A DNA stretch of 64,000 nt, from assembly GCA_035995185.1 (NCBI GenBank), contig DASYKT010000031.1, forward strand, positions 248,001 to 312,000, written 5' to 3'. Below are positions 9,321 to 16,705 of this stretch, one piece after another. Under the pieces are notes generated by a model. That model searched no databases. It was not told the origin of the DNA and saw only the letters and a program-made list of their open reading frames with translations. Source of the DNA: DASYKT01 sp035995185. GTDB taxonomy: Bacteria > Acidobacteriota > Blastocatellia > Pyrinomonadales > Pyrinomonadaceae. Each line of letters opens with the position of its first letter. Position 1 is the first letter of the stretch. The position numbers and the translations under genes are program-made.

Positions 9321-10925
9321 TTACTTAACTTTATGAGATCTGAGCGCGGCAAAATTGATCTGTTTTTCCGCCGCAATACCGGCCTGAAGTTTTTGAATGG
9401 AATGGGCCTGCCAATGTTCGTCATCACGCGCGGGGAAATCGGTGCGGTAGTGCCCGCCGCGTGATTCTTCGCGCCAGAGAGCGGCGGCAGTGATCAGCTT
9501 GGCCAGGGTGACAAAATTTCGCGAAGCGGTACTCAAGGGCGCCTGCGATATTTGTTCAAACTCGGCGAGAGCTTTTTTTAAAGAATTTTCTTCTCTTAAA
9601 ATTCCCACGCGTTCCCACATCAAGCGCTTGACGCGTTTGCGAACGGCGGTAGCTACACTGCCGGGCTCAAGGTTCGAAGTTCCAGGTTTAAGGTTTGAAG
9701 CTGTTGTGTGCGTCTTCGAACTTTGAACTTTGAACTCTGAACATTCCGCTGCTGTTTTTCCCGCCCGCGCACCGAAAACCAGGCCCTCTAAGAGAGAATT
9801 TGAAGCGAGCCGGTTTGCCCCGTGCACACCGGTGCAGGCGACCTCGCCCGCCGCGTAGAGGCCCGGCAGGGTCGAACGCCCGTCAAGATCGGTGCGGACG
9901 CCGCCCATAAAATAATGCACCGCCGGCGAGATCGGAAGCCTGTCCTTGGCGATGTTGAGGCCGTAATTAAGACAAGTCTGGTAAATATTCGGGAAACGCT
10001 CGGCGAGGAATTTTTCATCGTGAGCGGACATATCCAAAAAGACCGTGCGCGTGCCGGTGCGCGTCATTTCCGCCACGATCGCGCGGCTGACCACGTCGCG
10101 CGGGGCGAGTTCCTTTAGTTCGTGATAGCGCTCCATGAACCTTTCGCCCGCTTTATTTCGCAGCACACCGCCCTCGCCGCGCATCGCTTCGGACAAGAGA
10201 AACCGCGGAGCATTTTCCAGATTCAATACCGTCGGGTGAAACTGGACAAATTCGATATCGGCTATTTCCGCGCCGACAAAATATGCCATCGCCATTCCGT
10301 CGCCGGTGGCTATCGAGGGGTTCGTCGTATGCAGGTAAAGCTGGCCGGCGCCGCCGGAAGCCAGGATCACCGCTTTGCCAAAAAGATCGCGCGGCGCGCG
10401 CAGGATCGGGTCGAGAAAAGTAACGCCGCAGCAGCGGCCGTCCTGCACGATCAGGCTTTCCGTCGCGGCAAACGGCATCACCGAAATATTTTTTTCGCGG
10501 CGGGCGCGGGCGATCAAAGAACGCGCAATCTCTTTACCGGTCGAATCGCCATTGGCGTGTAGAATGCGGCGGCGGGAATGCGCGGCTTCCTGGGTGAAAA
10601 CAAGCTTGCCGCCTTCGCGGTCAAATTTGGTTCCCCACTCCATCAATTCCTGGATGTATTTTGTGCCGTCGGTGACCAGCGTGCGGACCGCTTCGACATC
10701 GCAGAGGCCGTCACCGGCATAGAGAGTGTCTTCTTCATGAAGCTCGGCGCGGTCGTCATCGGAAAGAACAACAGCGATCCCGCCCTGCGCGTATTCGGTA
10801 TTTGATTCACCGGTGCGGTCTTTGGTGAGAACCGTGACCCGAGCGCCGCTTCCGGCGAGTTCGATCGCGGCGCGCAAACCGGCGATTCCGCTGCCGATCA
10901 CTATGAAGTCAGTTTCCAGTGACAT
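9321..10925 (-). CDS. nadB: L-aspartate oxidase
   Basis: 534 residues. Oxidises L-aspartate to iminoaspartate with FAD, the first step of NAD synthesis; NadA, at 46144, then makes quinolinate. Seen: the FAD-binding GSGIAGLRAAIEL at the N-terminus, the substrate-capping region with SNTEYAQGG, GGAGQLY, the GGVRTDLDGRS loop, LYAAGEVACTGVHGANRL and SNSLLEGLVFGARAG, then the helical C-terminal domain. Residues about 394-424 (from FKVQSSK to TSNLEPG) are a low-complexity insertion encoded by an inverted repeat at 9672-9742. It falls between the capping region and the C-terminal helices and keeps frame. The gene is otherwise full length with every expected motif. Confidence 0.96.
   Translation of the reverse strand: MSLETDFIVIGSGIAGLRAAIELAGSGARVTVLTKDRTGESNTEYAQGGIAVVLSDDDRAELHEEDTLYAGDGLCDVEAVRTLVTDGTKYIQELMEWGTKFDREGGKLVFTQEAAHSRRRILHANGDSTGKEIARSLIARARREKNISVMPFAATESLIVQDGRCCGVTFLDPILRAPRDLFGKAVILASGGAGQLYLHTTNPSIATGDGMAMAYFVGAEIADIEFVQFHPTVLNLENAPRFLLSEAMRGEGGVLRNKAGERFMERYHELKELAPRDVVSRAIVAEMTRTGTRTVFLDMSAHDEKFLAERFPNIYQTCLNYGLNIAKDRLPISPAVHYFMGGVRTDLDGRSTLPGLYAAGEVACTGVHGANRLASNSLLEGLVFGARAGKTAAECSEFKVQSSKTHTTASNLKPGTSNLEPGSVATAVRKRVKRLMWERVGILREENSLKKALAEFEQISQAPLSTASRNFVTLAKLITAAALWREESRGGHYRTDFPARDDEHWQAHSIQKLQAGIAAEKQINFAALRSHKVK
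9672..9742. repeat. In-frame inverted repeat inside nadB
   Basis: The left arm at 9672-9700 (GTTCGAAGTTCCAGG onwards) and the right arm at 9714-9742 (CTTCGAACTTTGAAC onwards) pair at roughly 22 of 29 positions around a 13-base loop. The arms are built from a repeated GTTCNAAGTT word. Length and frame keep the nadB reading frame open. Confidence 0.75.
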
Positions 10926-10954
10926 TTAGAATTAAACTGTAACAAAAATATGCA

Positions 10955-11064
10955 AAGCTTTGTAGCGCCGCCGTCCCGGCGGCTGTCCTGACGGCGTCTC
11001 GCCGTCAGATAGGAAGCGCGGGCGGGACGCCCACGAGACAGCCAGCGAGACGCTGGCGCGACAA
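10955..11064. repeat. GC-rich palindromic repeats, GCGCCGCCGTCCCGGCGGC family
   Basis: Several nested hairpins: CGCCGTCCCGGCG, GACGGCGTCTCGCCGTC, CGGGCGGGACGCCCACG and CCAGCGAGACGCTGG. Relatives lie at 20015-20117, 39565-39685 and 63420-63475. Placed between nadB and the BlaI operon promoter. Confidence 0.75.
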
Positions 11065-11070
11065 AAACGC

Positions 11071-11098
11071 TTGACATCTACGAAAGTCTTCGTATAAG
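11071..11098 (+). promoter_or_regulatory. Sigma-70-type promoter of the blaI-M56 operon
   Basis: TTGACA at 11071-11076, a 16-base spacer and TATAAG at 11093-11098. The spacer and -10 are covered by the first palindromic operator, so repressor binding would block the polymerase. Confidence 0.7.
11078..11095. promoter_or_regulatory. BlaI-type operator 1
   Basis: CTACGAA-AGTC-TTCGTAT: a 7-base arm, 4-base spacer and a 7-base arm with one mismatch. It lies between -35 and -10. Its centre is 27 bases from that of operator 2, so the two dimer sites lie about two and a half helical turns apart. Confidence 0.7.
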
Positions 11099-11104
11099 AT
11101 GTAT

Positions 11105-11122
11105 CTACGAAACAGTTCGTAG
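11105..11122. promoter_or_regulatory. BlaI-type operator 2
   Basis: CTACGAA-ACAG-TTCGTAG is a perfect 7+4+7 palindrome just downstream of the -10, near the expected transcription start and eight bases before the start codon of the repressor. The shared half-site with operator 1 argues for autoregulation by the BlaI-like protein. Confidence 0.75.
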
Positions 11123-11130
11123 GTAAAAAT

Positions 11131-11526
11131 ATGAAACCGACCGCCGCCGAATTGGAAATATTATCAGTGCTCTGGGAGCAAGGCCCGATCACCGTAAAAG
11201 ACGTCCACGAGGTTATCAATAGGCAAAAGCCGACGCTCTATACTACCGTCTTAAAGCACCTGCAAATTATGCAGGAAAAAGGCTTAGTGGCGCGAGACGA
11301 GCATAGCAAGGCGCATATTTACCGGGCCGTGGCGGCCAAGAAGGAAACGCAGAAAAATCTGGTGAGCGATATGCTGGAGAGGGTTTTTCGCGGTTCGGCG
11401 GCGCAATTGGTGCAGCACGTGCTGGAATCAAAAGCCGCCTCGCCCGAGGAATTAAAAGAGATCAGAAAGATGATCCGCCAAGCAGAAAAAGACGCGGAGA
11501 AAGACAGATCGGCCGAAGAAAAATGA
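11131..11526 (+). CDS. BlaI/MecI/CopY family transcriptional repressor
   Basis: 131 residues, the usual length. The N-terminus is a winged helix of this family: TAAELEILSVLWEQGPITVKDVHEVI, then TLYTTVLKHLQIMQEKGLVARDEHSKAHIYRA. The C-terminal part is the dimerisation helix bundle where the partner protease normally cuts. Two palindromes (CTACGAA-N4-TTCGTAG) overlap its promoter, so it probably represses its own operon. Its stop overlaps the start of the M56 gene by four bases (ATGA), the standard blaI-blaR1 arrangement. The inducing signal must come from the unusual sensor domain of that partner. Confidence 0.92.
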   Translation: MKPTAAELEILSVLWEQGPITVKDVHEVINRQKPTLYTTVLKHLQIMQEKGLVARDEHSKAHIYRAVAAKKETQKNLVSDMLERVFRGSAAQLVQHVLESKAASPEELKEIRKMIRQAEKDAEKDRSAEEK

Positions 11527-13508
11527 ATTACCTGTTTATCGAAAATTTAGGCTGGGCTTTGCTTCATTCGATCTGGCAGATCGCGGCTGCGGCGTTTTTT
11601 CTTTTGGCCGTGCTGCGTTTATCGTCCGGGGCCTCGGCACGTTTTCGCTACGCGGTTTCGGTCTTTATTCTGGGCCTCGCTTTTCTTTTGCCGGTAACAA
11701 CTTTTATCCGGCTGGCAGGCAATTCACAAAACACGCACAGGGCCGCGGAAGCTTTTCAAACGCGAGACTCGTTTTTGCGAGAAAAAATATCCCCGCCAAA
11801 TGAAAGGCTGCAGAATATCAAAGACGGCGAAGGCGCGGCGGCGGAGTCGAATTACCATTTAATTCTTAATTCGGCCGATCTTCCTTCAAAGATGCCCTGG
11901 CTGGTAGCCCTGTGGCTGCTCGGTGTCGCGTGTTTTACGCTGCGGCTTTTTGGCGGGGTCTGGCAGCTTCATAAATTTAAGACGCGGCAAATAAGTGAAC
12001 CGGAAAAGTTTTGGCGGGAAAAATTCTCGGCCGTTTGCGAAAAATTAGAGATCACGCAAAAAGTGAAATTGCTTAGTTCAAAACTGGTGGAAACGCCGAT
12101 CGTGATCGGATGGCTAAAACCCGTTATTCTGATCCCGGCCAGCGTCTTTTTTCAGATCGACCCGCAGGAACTTGAAACCATAATCGCGCATGAACTCATT
12201 CACATCCGCCGCCGCGATTACCTGGTCAATTTTGCGCAAAGTTTGATCGAGATATTGTTTTTCTATCACCCGGGTGTGTGGTGGATATCGGCGCAGATAC
12301 GCCGCGAACGCGAGTTTGTCTGCGACGATATTGTGTCGCTGGCGCTCGAAGGTAAGCGAGTGGTTTATGCTCAGGCGCTGGCTAATTTAGAGGAACTTCG
12401 TCTGCTGACGAATACACAGGTGCCGTCGATCGCGTTAGCGATCGGGGGAACCAATGGAGGTAATTTGATGTTGAGAATTCAGAGAATTTTGCAGAAAAAA
12501 ACCGAGATAAAAAGAAATCCATCTGCTTGGTCGGCATTGCTGGGCTTCGCCTTTATCTCGGCGCTTTTGGTAGGAATATTTTCGGTCAATCAGGTACCGC
12601 TTGTCAATGCTCAAAAGACGGCGAAAGATAAAAAGCTGGCGATCGGCTTTGTCTCGATCCCGCCGGTCGACCGCTCAGGCGACCCGCCGAAGGATGCGGA
12701 TTCCACCGCGCGTTTGATTATCGCCAAGCTGACGCAGCATAAAGTTCCGGCGATCGGGTTCGTTAATGGCTCGATGATATCGGACGGCGAAAAACTATTT
12801 CCGGTGAGGGCCAACATCGTCAGAATGTGGCGTGACGCGGGCCTGGAGGTCGGCATCGGCAATTACAAGCATGTCTGGTTTTACGATACGCCCTATGACG
12901 AATACGTGGCGGGCGTCGAAAAGACCGAGCAGATAACCAGCAAGCTTTTGGCGGAGAAAGATCTTGAACTCCATTATTTCAGCTATCCATATCTCAATAC
13001 CGGAAAGTCGACCGAAGATAAAATACGCTTTGAGGCCTGGCTGCGGGTACGGGGAATGCGTTCTATTCCATATACCATCGATAACAGTGAATGGATGTAT
13101 TCGTACGCTTACGATATGGCGCGGATGGACAACGATATCAGCACGATGAACGAGATCCGGGTAGACTTCATCAAGTACATGGACCAGATGTTCGGACATT
13201 TTGAAGCGTATTCACAGGAGATGTTTGGCCGTGACATCGCGCAGACCATGGTGCTCACACCGAGCCGGTTGGTGGCCGATTCGGCCGACGATCTCTTCGG
13301 GATGATCGAACGGCGCGGTTATAAATTCGTTTCCATGGACGAGGCTTTAAAAGATGAGGCTTACGGCACGCCGGAAAATTTCGTGGGTAAGTCAGGTATC
13401 TCGTGGTTCGAGCGCTGGACGATGGCGCAGAAAAAACGGCTGCGGGACGAACCGAAAGTAAGCGCGCAGATATTGAAGATCTGGGATGAGAGAAAACCCG
13501 GAAAATAG
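11523..13508 (+). CDS. M56 (BlaR1-type) sensor protease fused to a degenerate polysaccharide deacetylase domain
   Basis: 661 residues. The N-terminal part has membrane segments near 5-30, 37-60 and 127-150, then the zinc protease motif HELIH (His223, Glu224, His227) and the FYHPGVWWIS and RREREFVCDD blocks of M56 proteases. A further membrane segment lies near 330-355. From about 370 to the end is a polysaccharide-deacetylase-like (NodB-fold) domain in the place of BlaR1's penicillin-binding sensor. Its metal motifs are lost: the usual DDLP region reads GFVSIPPVD, and NHTFSH reads IGNYKH (only His450 kept). The C-terminal signature of such deacetylases remains (RRGYKFVSMDEALKDEAY). It probably senses an envelope glycan or fragment and cuts the BlaI-like repressor; this is inferred. 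Confidence 0.88.
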   Translation: MNYLFIENLGWALLHSIWQIAAAAFFLLAVLRLSSGASARFRYAVSVFILGLAFLLPVTTFIRLAGNSQNTHRAAEAFQTRDSFLREKISPPNERLQNIKDGEGAAAESNYHLILNSADLPSKMPWLVALWLLGVACFTLRLFGGVWQLHKFKTRQISEPEKFWREKFSAVCEKLEITQKVKLLSSKLVETPIVIGWLKPVILIPASVFFQIDPQELETIIAHELIHIRRRDYLVNFAQSLIEILFFYHPGVWWISAQIRREREFVCDDIVSLALEGKRVVYAQALANLEELRLLTNTQVPSIALAIGGTNGGNLMLRIQRILQKKTEIKRNPSAWSALLGFAFISALLVGIFSVNQVPLVNAQKTAKDKKLAIGFVSIPPVDRSGDPPKDADSTARLIIAKLTQHKVPAIGFVNGSMISDGEKLFPVRANIVRMWRDAGLEVGIGNYKHVWFYDTPYDEYVAGVEKTEQITSKLLAEKDLELHYFSYPYLNTGKSTEDKIRFEAWLRVRGMRSIPYTIDNSEWMYSYAYDMARMDNDISTMNEIRVDFIKYMDQMFGHFEAYSQEMFGRDIAQTMVLTPSRLVADSADDLFGMIERRGYKFVSMDEALKDEAYGTPENFVGKSGISWFERWTMAQKKRLRDEPKVSAQILKIWDERKPGK

Positions 13509-13515
13509 CTCAAGT

Positions 13516-13545
13516 GAAAAAGCCTGCGATCTCTCGCAGGCTTTC
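13516..13545. terminator. Bidirectional intrinsic terminator
   Basis: Stem AGCCTGCGA (13521-13529), loop TCTC, stem TCGCAGGCT (13534-13542). Read on the minus strand it is followed by TTTTT (13516-13520), so it suits the leftward gene ending at 13549 best. On the plus strand only CTTT follows. It sits between two convergent genes. Confidence 0.8.
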
Positions 13546-13548
13546 CAA

Positions 13549-14226
13549 TTATTGATTACGAGCAATAGCCGGTTTTTCGAACTCTTTCAAAAATTTCCAA
13601 AATATTATTAAACTGCCGTCCGTATCTTTTCGATAAACTTTAAGAGCGACCAACACATCCCAGCTATCGAAATTAATCGAGCGTAAGACATACGAGTGGC
13701 CTATGACTGACGGTAATCTACTTCTATACGTGAATCCATTCGCTTGATATTCGTAAGCTTTGCGTTGCTCTACTCTGATCTCCGGTTCGTTTGCCGGGGG
13801 CTTGTAGTCCGAGAGAAACATAACCGGTTCGCTTTCTTTCAAAATAGACTCGAGGGATGTTTCGCCCAAATCATAAATAAAGCCGTAGTCTGCTCCGGCA
13901 AAACCGACACTTAGATTACCTCGCTCAAGTCCGATGTCCGAGCCATAGTTGTATTCCTGGATCTTTTTGGTAAAGGTGTAATACGCGCCGCCGCCGCGAA
14001 TGGTAAGTTTCCCGTCATAGGTTTCGCGGGGCATCAGCCGGAAAACGGATAACCCCTCCTTTGCCGCCGCCTTACTATCCTCCGCAGAAGGTGCCAGAAT
14101 TATCTCTTCCTGAGCGGTTACCTGCTGCCTGAGGGCGCTGTACTTTTGCAGAACTTCTTCTCTGTTTTGCGCGGGAACGATGGAAAAAGCACTTAGAACT
14201 ACGATGGAAATGAAAAATTTACGCAT
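13549..14226 (-). CDS. Secreted protein of unknown function, paralogue of the next gene
   Basis: 225 residues with a signal peptide (MRKFFISIVVLSAFSIVPAQ). Not recognised. It shares with the 14292-15173 gene a chain of motifs in the same order: FRLMPRETYDGKLTIRGGGA, YYTF, SVGFAGADYGFIYDLGE, GFTYRSRLPSVIGHSYVLRS and VYRKDTDGSLIIFWKFLK. The last two blocks look like beta strands of one compact domain. No catalytic residues stand out. It is encoded directly downstream of its longer paralogue, so the pair arose by tandem duplication. A bidirectional terminator follows. Envelope or extracellular location is inferred from the signal peptide only. Confidence 0.8.
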   Translation of the reverse strand: MRKFFISIVVLSAFSIVPAQNREEVLQKYSALRQQVTAQEEIILAPSAEDSKAAAKEGLSVFRLMPRETYDGKLTIRGGGAYYTFTKKIQEYNYGSDIGLERGNLSVGFAGADYGFIYDLGETSLESILKESEPVMFLSDYKPPANEPEIRVEQRKAYEYQANGFTYRSRLPSVIGHSYVLRSINFDSWDVLVALKVYRKDTDGSLIIFWKFLKEFEKPAIARNQ

Positions 14227-14291
14227 ATCTATCTCCTTTAAAGATGCCTGAGGACAAAAGCACCCTGCTGAATTTGCTGATGAAGAGAGTT

Positions 14292-15173
14292 TTATTTTTT
14301 CCTGTTTATTTCAGGTACTTCAAACGTTTTCAATTTTCTCCAGAAAACTATCAGGCTGCCGTCCGTATCCTGTCGATAGATTCTGAGCGCGACGAGGATA
14401 TCCGACCGGTTAAAATTAATGGAGCGCAAAATATAGGAATGGCCGACGATCGCCGGAACAGTGCGCTGGTAGGTAAAGCCGTCAGCGGCATATTCCGATC
14501 TGGGGGAGAAAATTTTTGCCTGTTCAGCCCTGATCTCCGCCATTTCTTTCGGAGGCTGGTAAGAATTCAGAAATTTTGCGGCTGGAGTTTCCGCAGAGAC
14601 CGCTTCCAGAGGAAGCTCGCCCAGGTCATACAAGAAACCGTAATCCGCGCCGGCGAAACCGACACTGAATTTTCCGCGCTGAAATTCCAGGTCCGAGCCG
14701 AGGCCATAATAATGCGGCGAGACGATCTGCACCGGCGCGGCCATCTGGTTTTCTTCCATTTTAAAACCGAACCCTGCGGCGCTGTCATTGCTGTTCCGGC
14801 GGCCGGTAAAGACAAGGCCGGGAGCCGAACTGCCTAAGGGCAGGCTTCCGCTCACGGGCGACGGAACGCGAACGTAATCGTAAGGATCCAGATCGTTGGG
14901 GGCAGTGCCTTTTTTCGGCACAAAAGAATAGTAAGCGCCGCCGCCGCGCATCTCTATTTTGCCGTCGTAGGTTTCGCGCGGGAGGATGCGGAATACCTTG
15001 AAGCCCAGCCGTTCGGCTTCGGATTTATCGGCTTTTTCCGGCTGCAGTAATTCATCGAGGCTCCAACCGGCGCGCATTTCCGGTGGCGGAGGCGTCTTTT
15101 CCTGCGCGGCCGCCGACGTGACCGGCGAAAGAACAAAGATAAGAAGAACAAAAACCAGCGAAAGTATACGCAT
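14292..15173 (-). CDS. Secreted protein of unknown function, longer paralogue
   Basis: About 293 residues. The start at 15173 is chosen over 15197 because a GGGAGG ribosome site lies six bases before it and it begins the signal peptide (MRILSLVFVLLIFVLSPVTSA). It has the same ordered motifs as its neighbour: FRILPRETYDGKIEMRGGGA, YYSF, SVGFAGADYGFLYDLGELP, GFTYQRTVPAIVGHSYILRS and YRQDTDGSLIVFWRKLKTFE. An extra stretch of about 70 residues (PYDYVRVPSPVSG to VSPHYYG) sits between the first and second blocks. Function unknown. A 12-base inverted repeat (CACTTTG and CAAAGTG arms) lies in its leader. Confidence 0.8.
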   Translation of the reverse strand: MRILSLVFVLLIFVLSPVTSAAAQEKTPPPPEMRAGWSLDELLQPEKADKSEAERLGFKVFRILPRETYDGKIEMRGGGAYYSFVPKKGTAPNDLDPYDYVRVPSPVSGSLPLGSSAPGLVFTGRRNSNDSAAGFGFKMEENQMAAPVQIVSPHYYGLGSDLEFQRGKFSVGFAGADYGFLYDLGELPLEAVSAETPAAKFLNSYQPPKEMAEIRAEQAKIFSPRSEYAADGFTYQRTVPAIVGHSYILRSINFNRSDILVALRIYRQDTDGSLIVFWRKLKTFEVPEINRKK

Positions 15174-15186
15174 AGAGCCTCCCTTT

Positions 15187-15229
15187 AAAAAGCACAAGCA
15201 CTTTGATAACCGACTAAAGTTACCAAAGT
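15187..15229. repeat. Hairpin in the leader of the secreted-protein operon
   Basis: CACTTTGATAAC pairs with GTTACCAAAGTG across a short loop, just upstream of the ribosome site of the leftward gene starting at 15173 and 14 bases past the end of the LysM gene. It could terminate the LysM transcript or mark an operon boundary. There is no clear U-run. Confidence 0.45.
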
Positions 15230-15252
15230 GCCTGGCCGAGAGTCAATAAAAT

Positions 15253-15615
15253 TTATCCCTGCGGAATTTTCAACTGCTGTCCGGGATGGATAACGTCGGG
15301 GTTATCGCCGATCAGCTCTTTATTGGCTTCGTAAATGGCCTGCCAGCCGACGCCGTGATGGCTGCCGATCTTGCTTAGGCTGTCGCCCGATTGGACGGTA
15401 TAGACGGTTCCTTCGGGGGCGGTAGCGTCGATCACCACTTCGCCGGAGCGATAGTCGGGGTCGAGACGGTTCCATTCTTCCCACAAGGCTTTCTTATCAT
15501 CAGCCGAATTTAATGCGCCTGTTATCCTGATGAATCCTTCGCCTTCCTCAACGGTCAGACCGTAACCGCCGGCCATGTCGGTGAGTGATTGATATTTTTC
15601 TTGTAATGCAGACAT
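15253..15615 (-). CDS. LysM domain protein with BON-like N-terminus
   Basis: 120 residues. The C-terminal half is a LysM domain (YTVQSGDSLSKIGSHHG, then YEANKELIGDNPDVIHPGQQ, ending LKIP), which binds N-acetylglucosamine in peptidoglycan. The N-terminal half (YGLTVEEGEGFIRITGALNS, then the DPDYRSGEVVIDA strand) looks like a BON-type alpha/beta module. The size and order match the small YgaU/LysM proteins. There is no signal peptide, so it may act in the cytoplasm or leave by another route. The upstream neighbour is a lipoprotein whose C-terminus is also BON-like, 18 bases away in the same direction, so the two are probably co-transcribed. Confidence 0.85.
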   Translation of the reverse strand: MSALQEKYQSLTDMAGGYGLTVEEGEGFIRITGALNSADDKKALWEEWNRLDPDYRSGEVVIDATAPEGTVYTVQSGDSLSKIGSHHGVGWQAIYEANKELIGDNPDVIHPGQQLKIPQG

Positions 15616-15633
15616 TTTTATACACTCCTTATG

Positions 15634-15990
15634 TTACTTTTCGGTGGTTTCGTTCTTGAGCGGTTTGCTGCTGCCCGAGGCTTCAACGGCTACTTTCATC
15701 ATGTCCGTTGTCTTACCTTTCGGGACGGTGCCGCGCAGGACGGCCGACGAATTGGCTGAAGTTTCGACAGTCACATCAGAGAATCCGGCTTTTTTCAGCG
15801 CCTCTTCGATCTTGGTCTTATCGCCCGTACTGGTCACGGCGTTAGCCGTGGTGGTAGGCAAGGGCGTAGGTTTATTCATCGCACTGGCCACGTTGGCATT
15901 GTTGTTGCTGGTGCCGCCGGTGCAGGCGCCCAATAAAAGAACGGCAGCCAGACTCAATATGGCTAAAAACGTTAATGTTTTAAATTTCAT
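15634..15990 (-). CDS. BON-like lipoprotein
   Basis: 118 residues. A lipoprotein signal peptide ends in LLGAC, giving a lipidated Cys. A Ser/Thr/Asn-rich linker follows (GGTSNNNANVAS, then PTPLPTTTANAV). The folded part (KIEEALKKAGFSDVTVETSA, then AVLRGTVPKGK) resembles half of a BON domain. A strong ribosome site (AGGAGG) lies five bases before the ATG. Likely an outer-membrane-anchored envelope protein working with the LysM protein encoded 18 bases downstream. The BON assignment is by pattern and is not firm. Confidence 0.8.
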   Translation of the reverse strand: MKFKTLTFLAILSLAAVLLLGACTGGTSNNNANVASAMNKPTPLPTTTANAVTSTGDKTKIEEALKKAGFSDVTVETSANSSAVLRGTVPKGKTTDMMKVAVEASGSSKPLKNETTEK

Positions 15991-16195
15991 TCTATCCTCC
16001 TAAAACAATGTTTCAGTATGTCTTAATACCTTTCCAGCAGTCTCGGGGCGTTTTTGTATATATTCTATTTACAATAGCTTACACAATATCCAGTAGCTGC
16101 AGGACAACCGTTTGTTCGGGTTCGGACAAGGTATCCTTTAATGTATTGCGTTGTCAATTCCAGTTTCACAATTTGGGAAACGAATTGCAAGCTTT

Positions 16196-16705
16196 TTAAA
16201 AGATTTCTTCAATTATTTGCCTGGCGACATCGAGGGAAGTCTGGTCGGGATGGATGACAAAATGCCAGTCGGCCAGGCAATAGACTTTCTGGCGGTCGTC
16301 ATAAAGCCGGCGGGCGTTTTCTTTATTTTGCAGCAGCGGCCGTTTGTTTTTCGACCGCTGGATATTGCGCCAGCAATGTTCGAAGGGAGCGTTGAGCCAG
16401 ATGGTAAGACATTTTTTCTCGCGGATCGTTTTGCGGTTTTCTTCAAACGTCCAGGTCCCCCCGCCGAGAGAAATGATCTTTGCGTCGTGGGCCGTGAGGG
16501 CGGTTTTTAGGGCCTGGCTTTCAATGTCACGAAAAACGGCCTCGCTTTGCTGCTCGATGATCTCGGCGATGGTCCGGCCCTCGCCTTCTTCGATAAAGCG
16601 ATCGAGGTCGATCCGCCTGGTTTTAAGCATGAATCCCACGTGGCGCGCGACGGTCGATTTGCCCACGCCCATAAAACCGGTGAATACGATCCGCTGCTCG
16701 TTCAT
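16196..16705 (-). CDS. aroK: Shikimate kinase
   Basis: 169 residues, normal length. Phosphorylates shikimate at the 3-position with ATP, in the path to chorismate. Seen: Walker A GFMGVGKST near residue 10, the shikimate-binding DLDRFIEEGEG (Asp and Arg), FRDIES, the GGGTW loop, and the lid region RPLLQNKENARRLYDDRQKVY. The start (ATG at 16705) overlaps the stop of aroA by four bases, so the two are translationally coupled. The product of AroK is the direct substrate of AroA. Confidence 0.95.
   Translation of the reverse strand: MNEQRIVFTGFMGVGKSTVARHVGFMLKTRRIDLDRFIEEGEGRTIAEIIEQQSEAVFRDIESQALKTALTAHDAKIISLGGGTWTFEENRKTIREKKCLTIWLNAPFEHCWRNIQRSKNKRPLLQNKENARRLYDDRQKVYCLADWHFVIHPDQTSLDVARQIIEEIF

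Noticed and set aside
12630..13508. Active polysaccharide deacetylase in the M56 fusion
   Set aside because: The metal-binding aspartates and one histidine of the NodB motifs are replaced, so an enzymatic role is unlikely; kept as a sensor-domain call.
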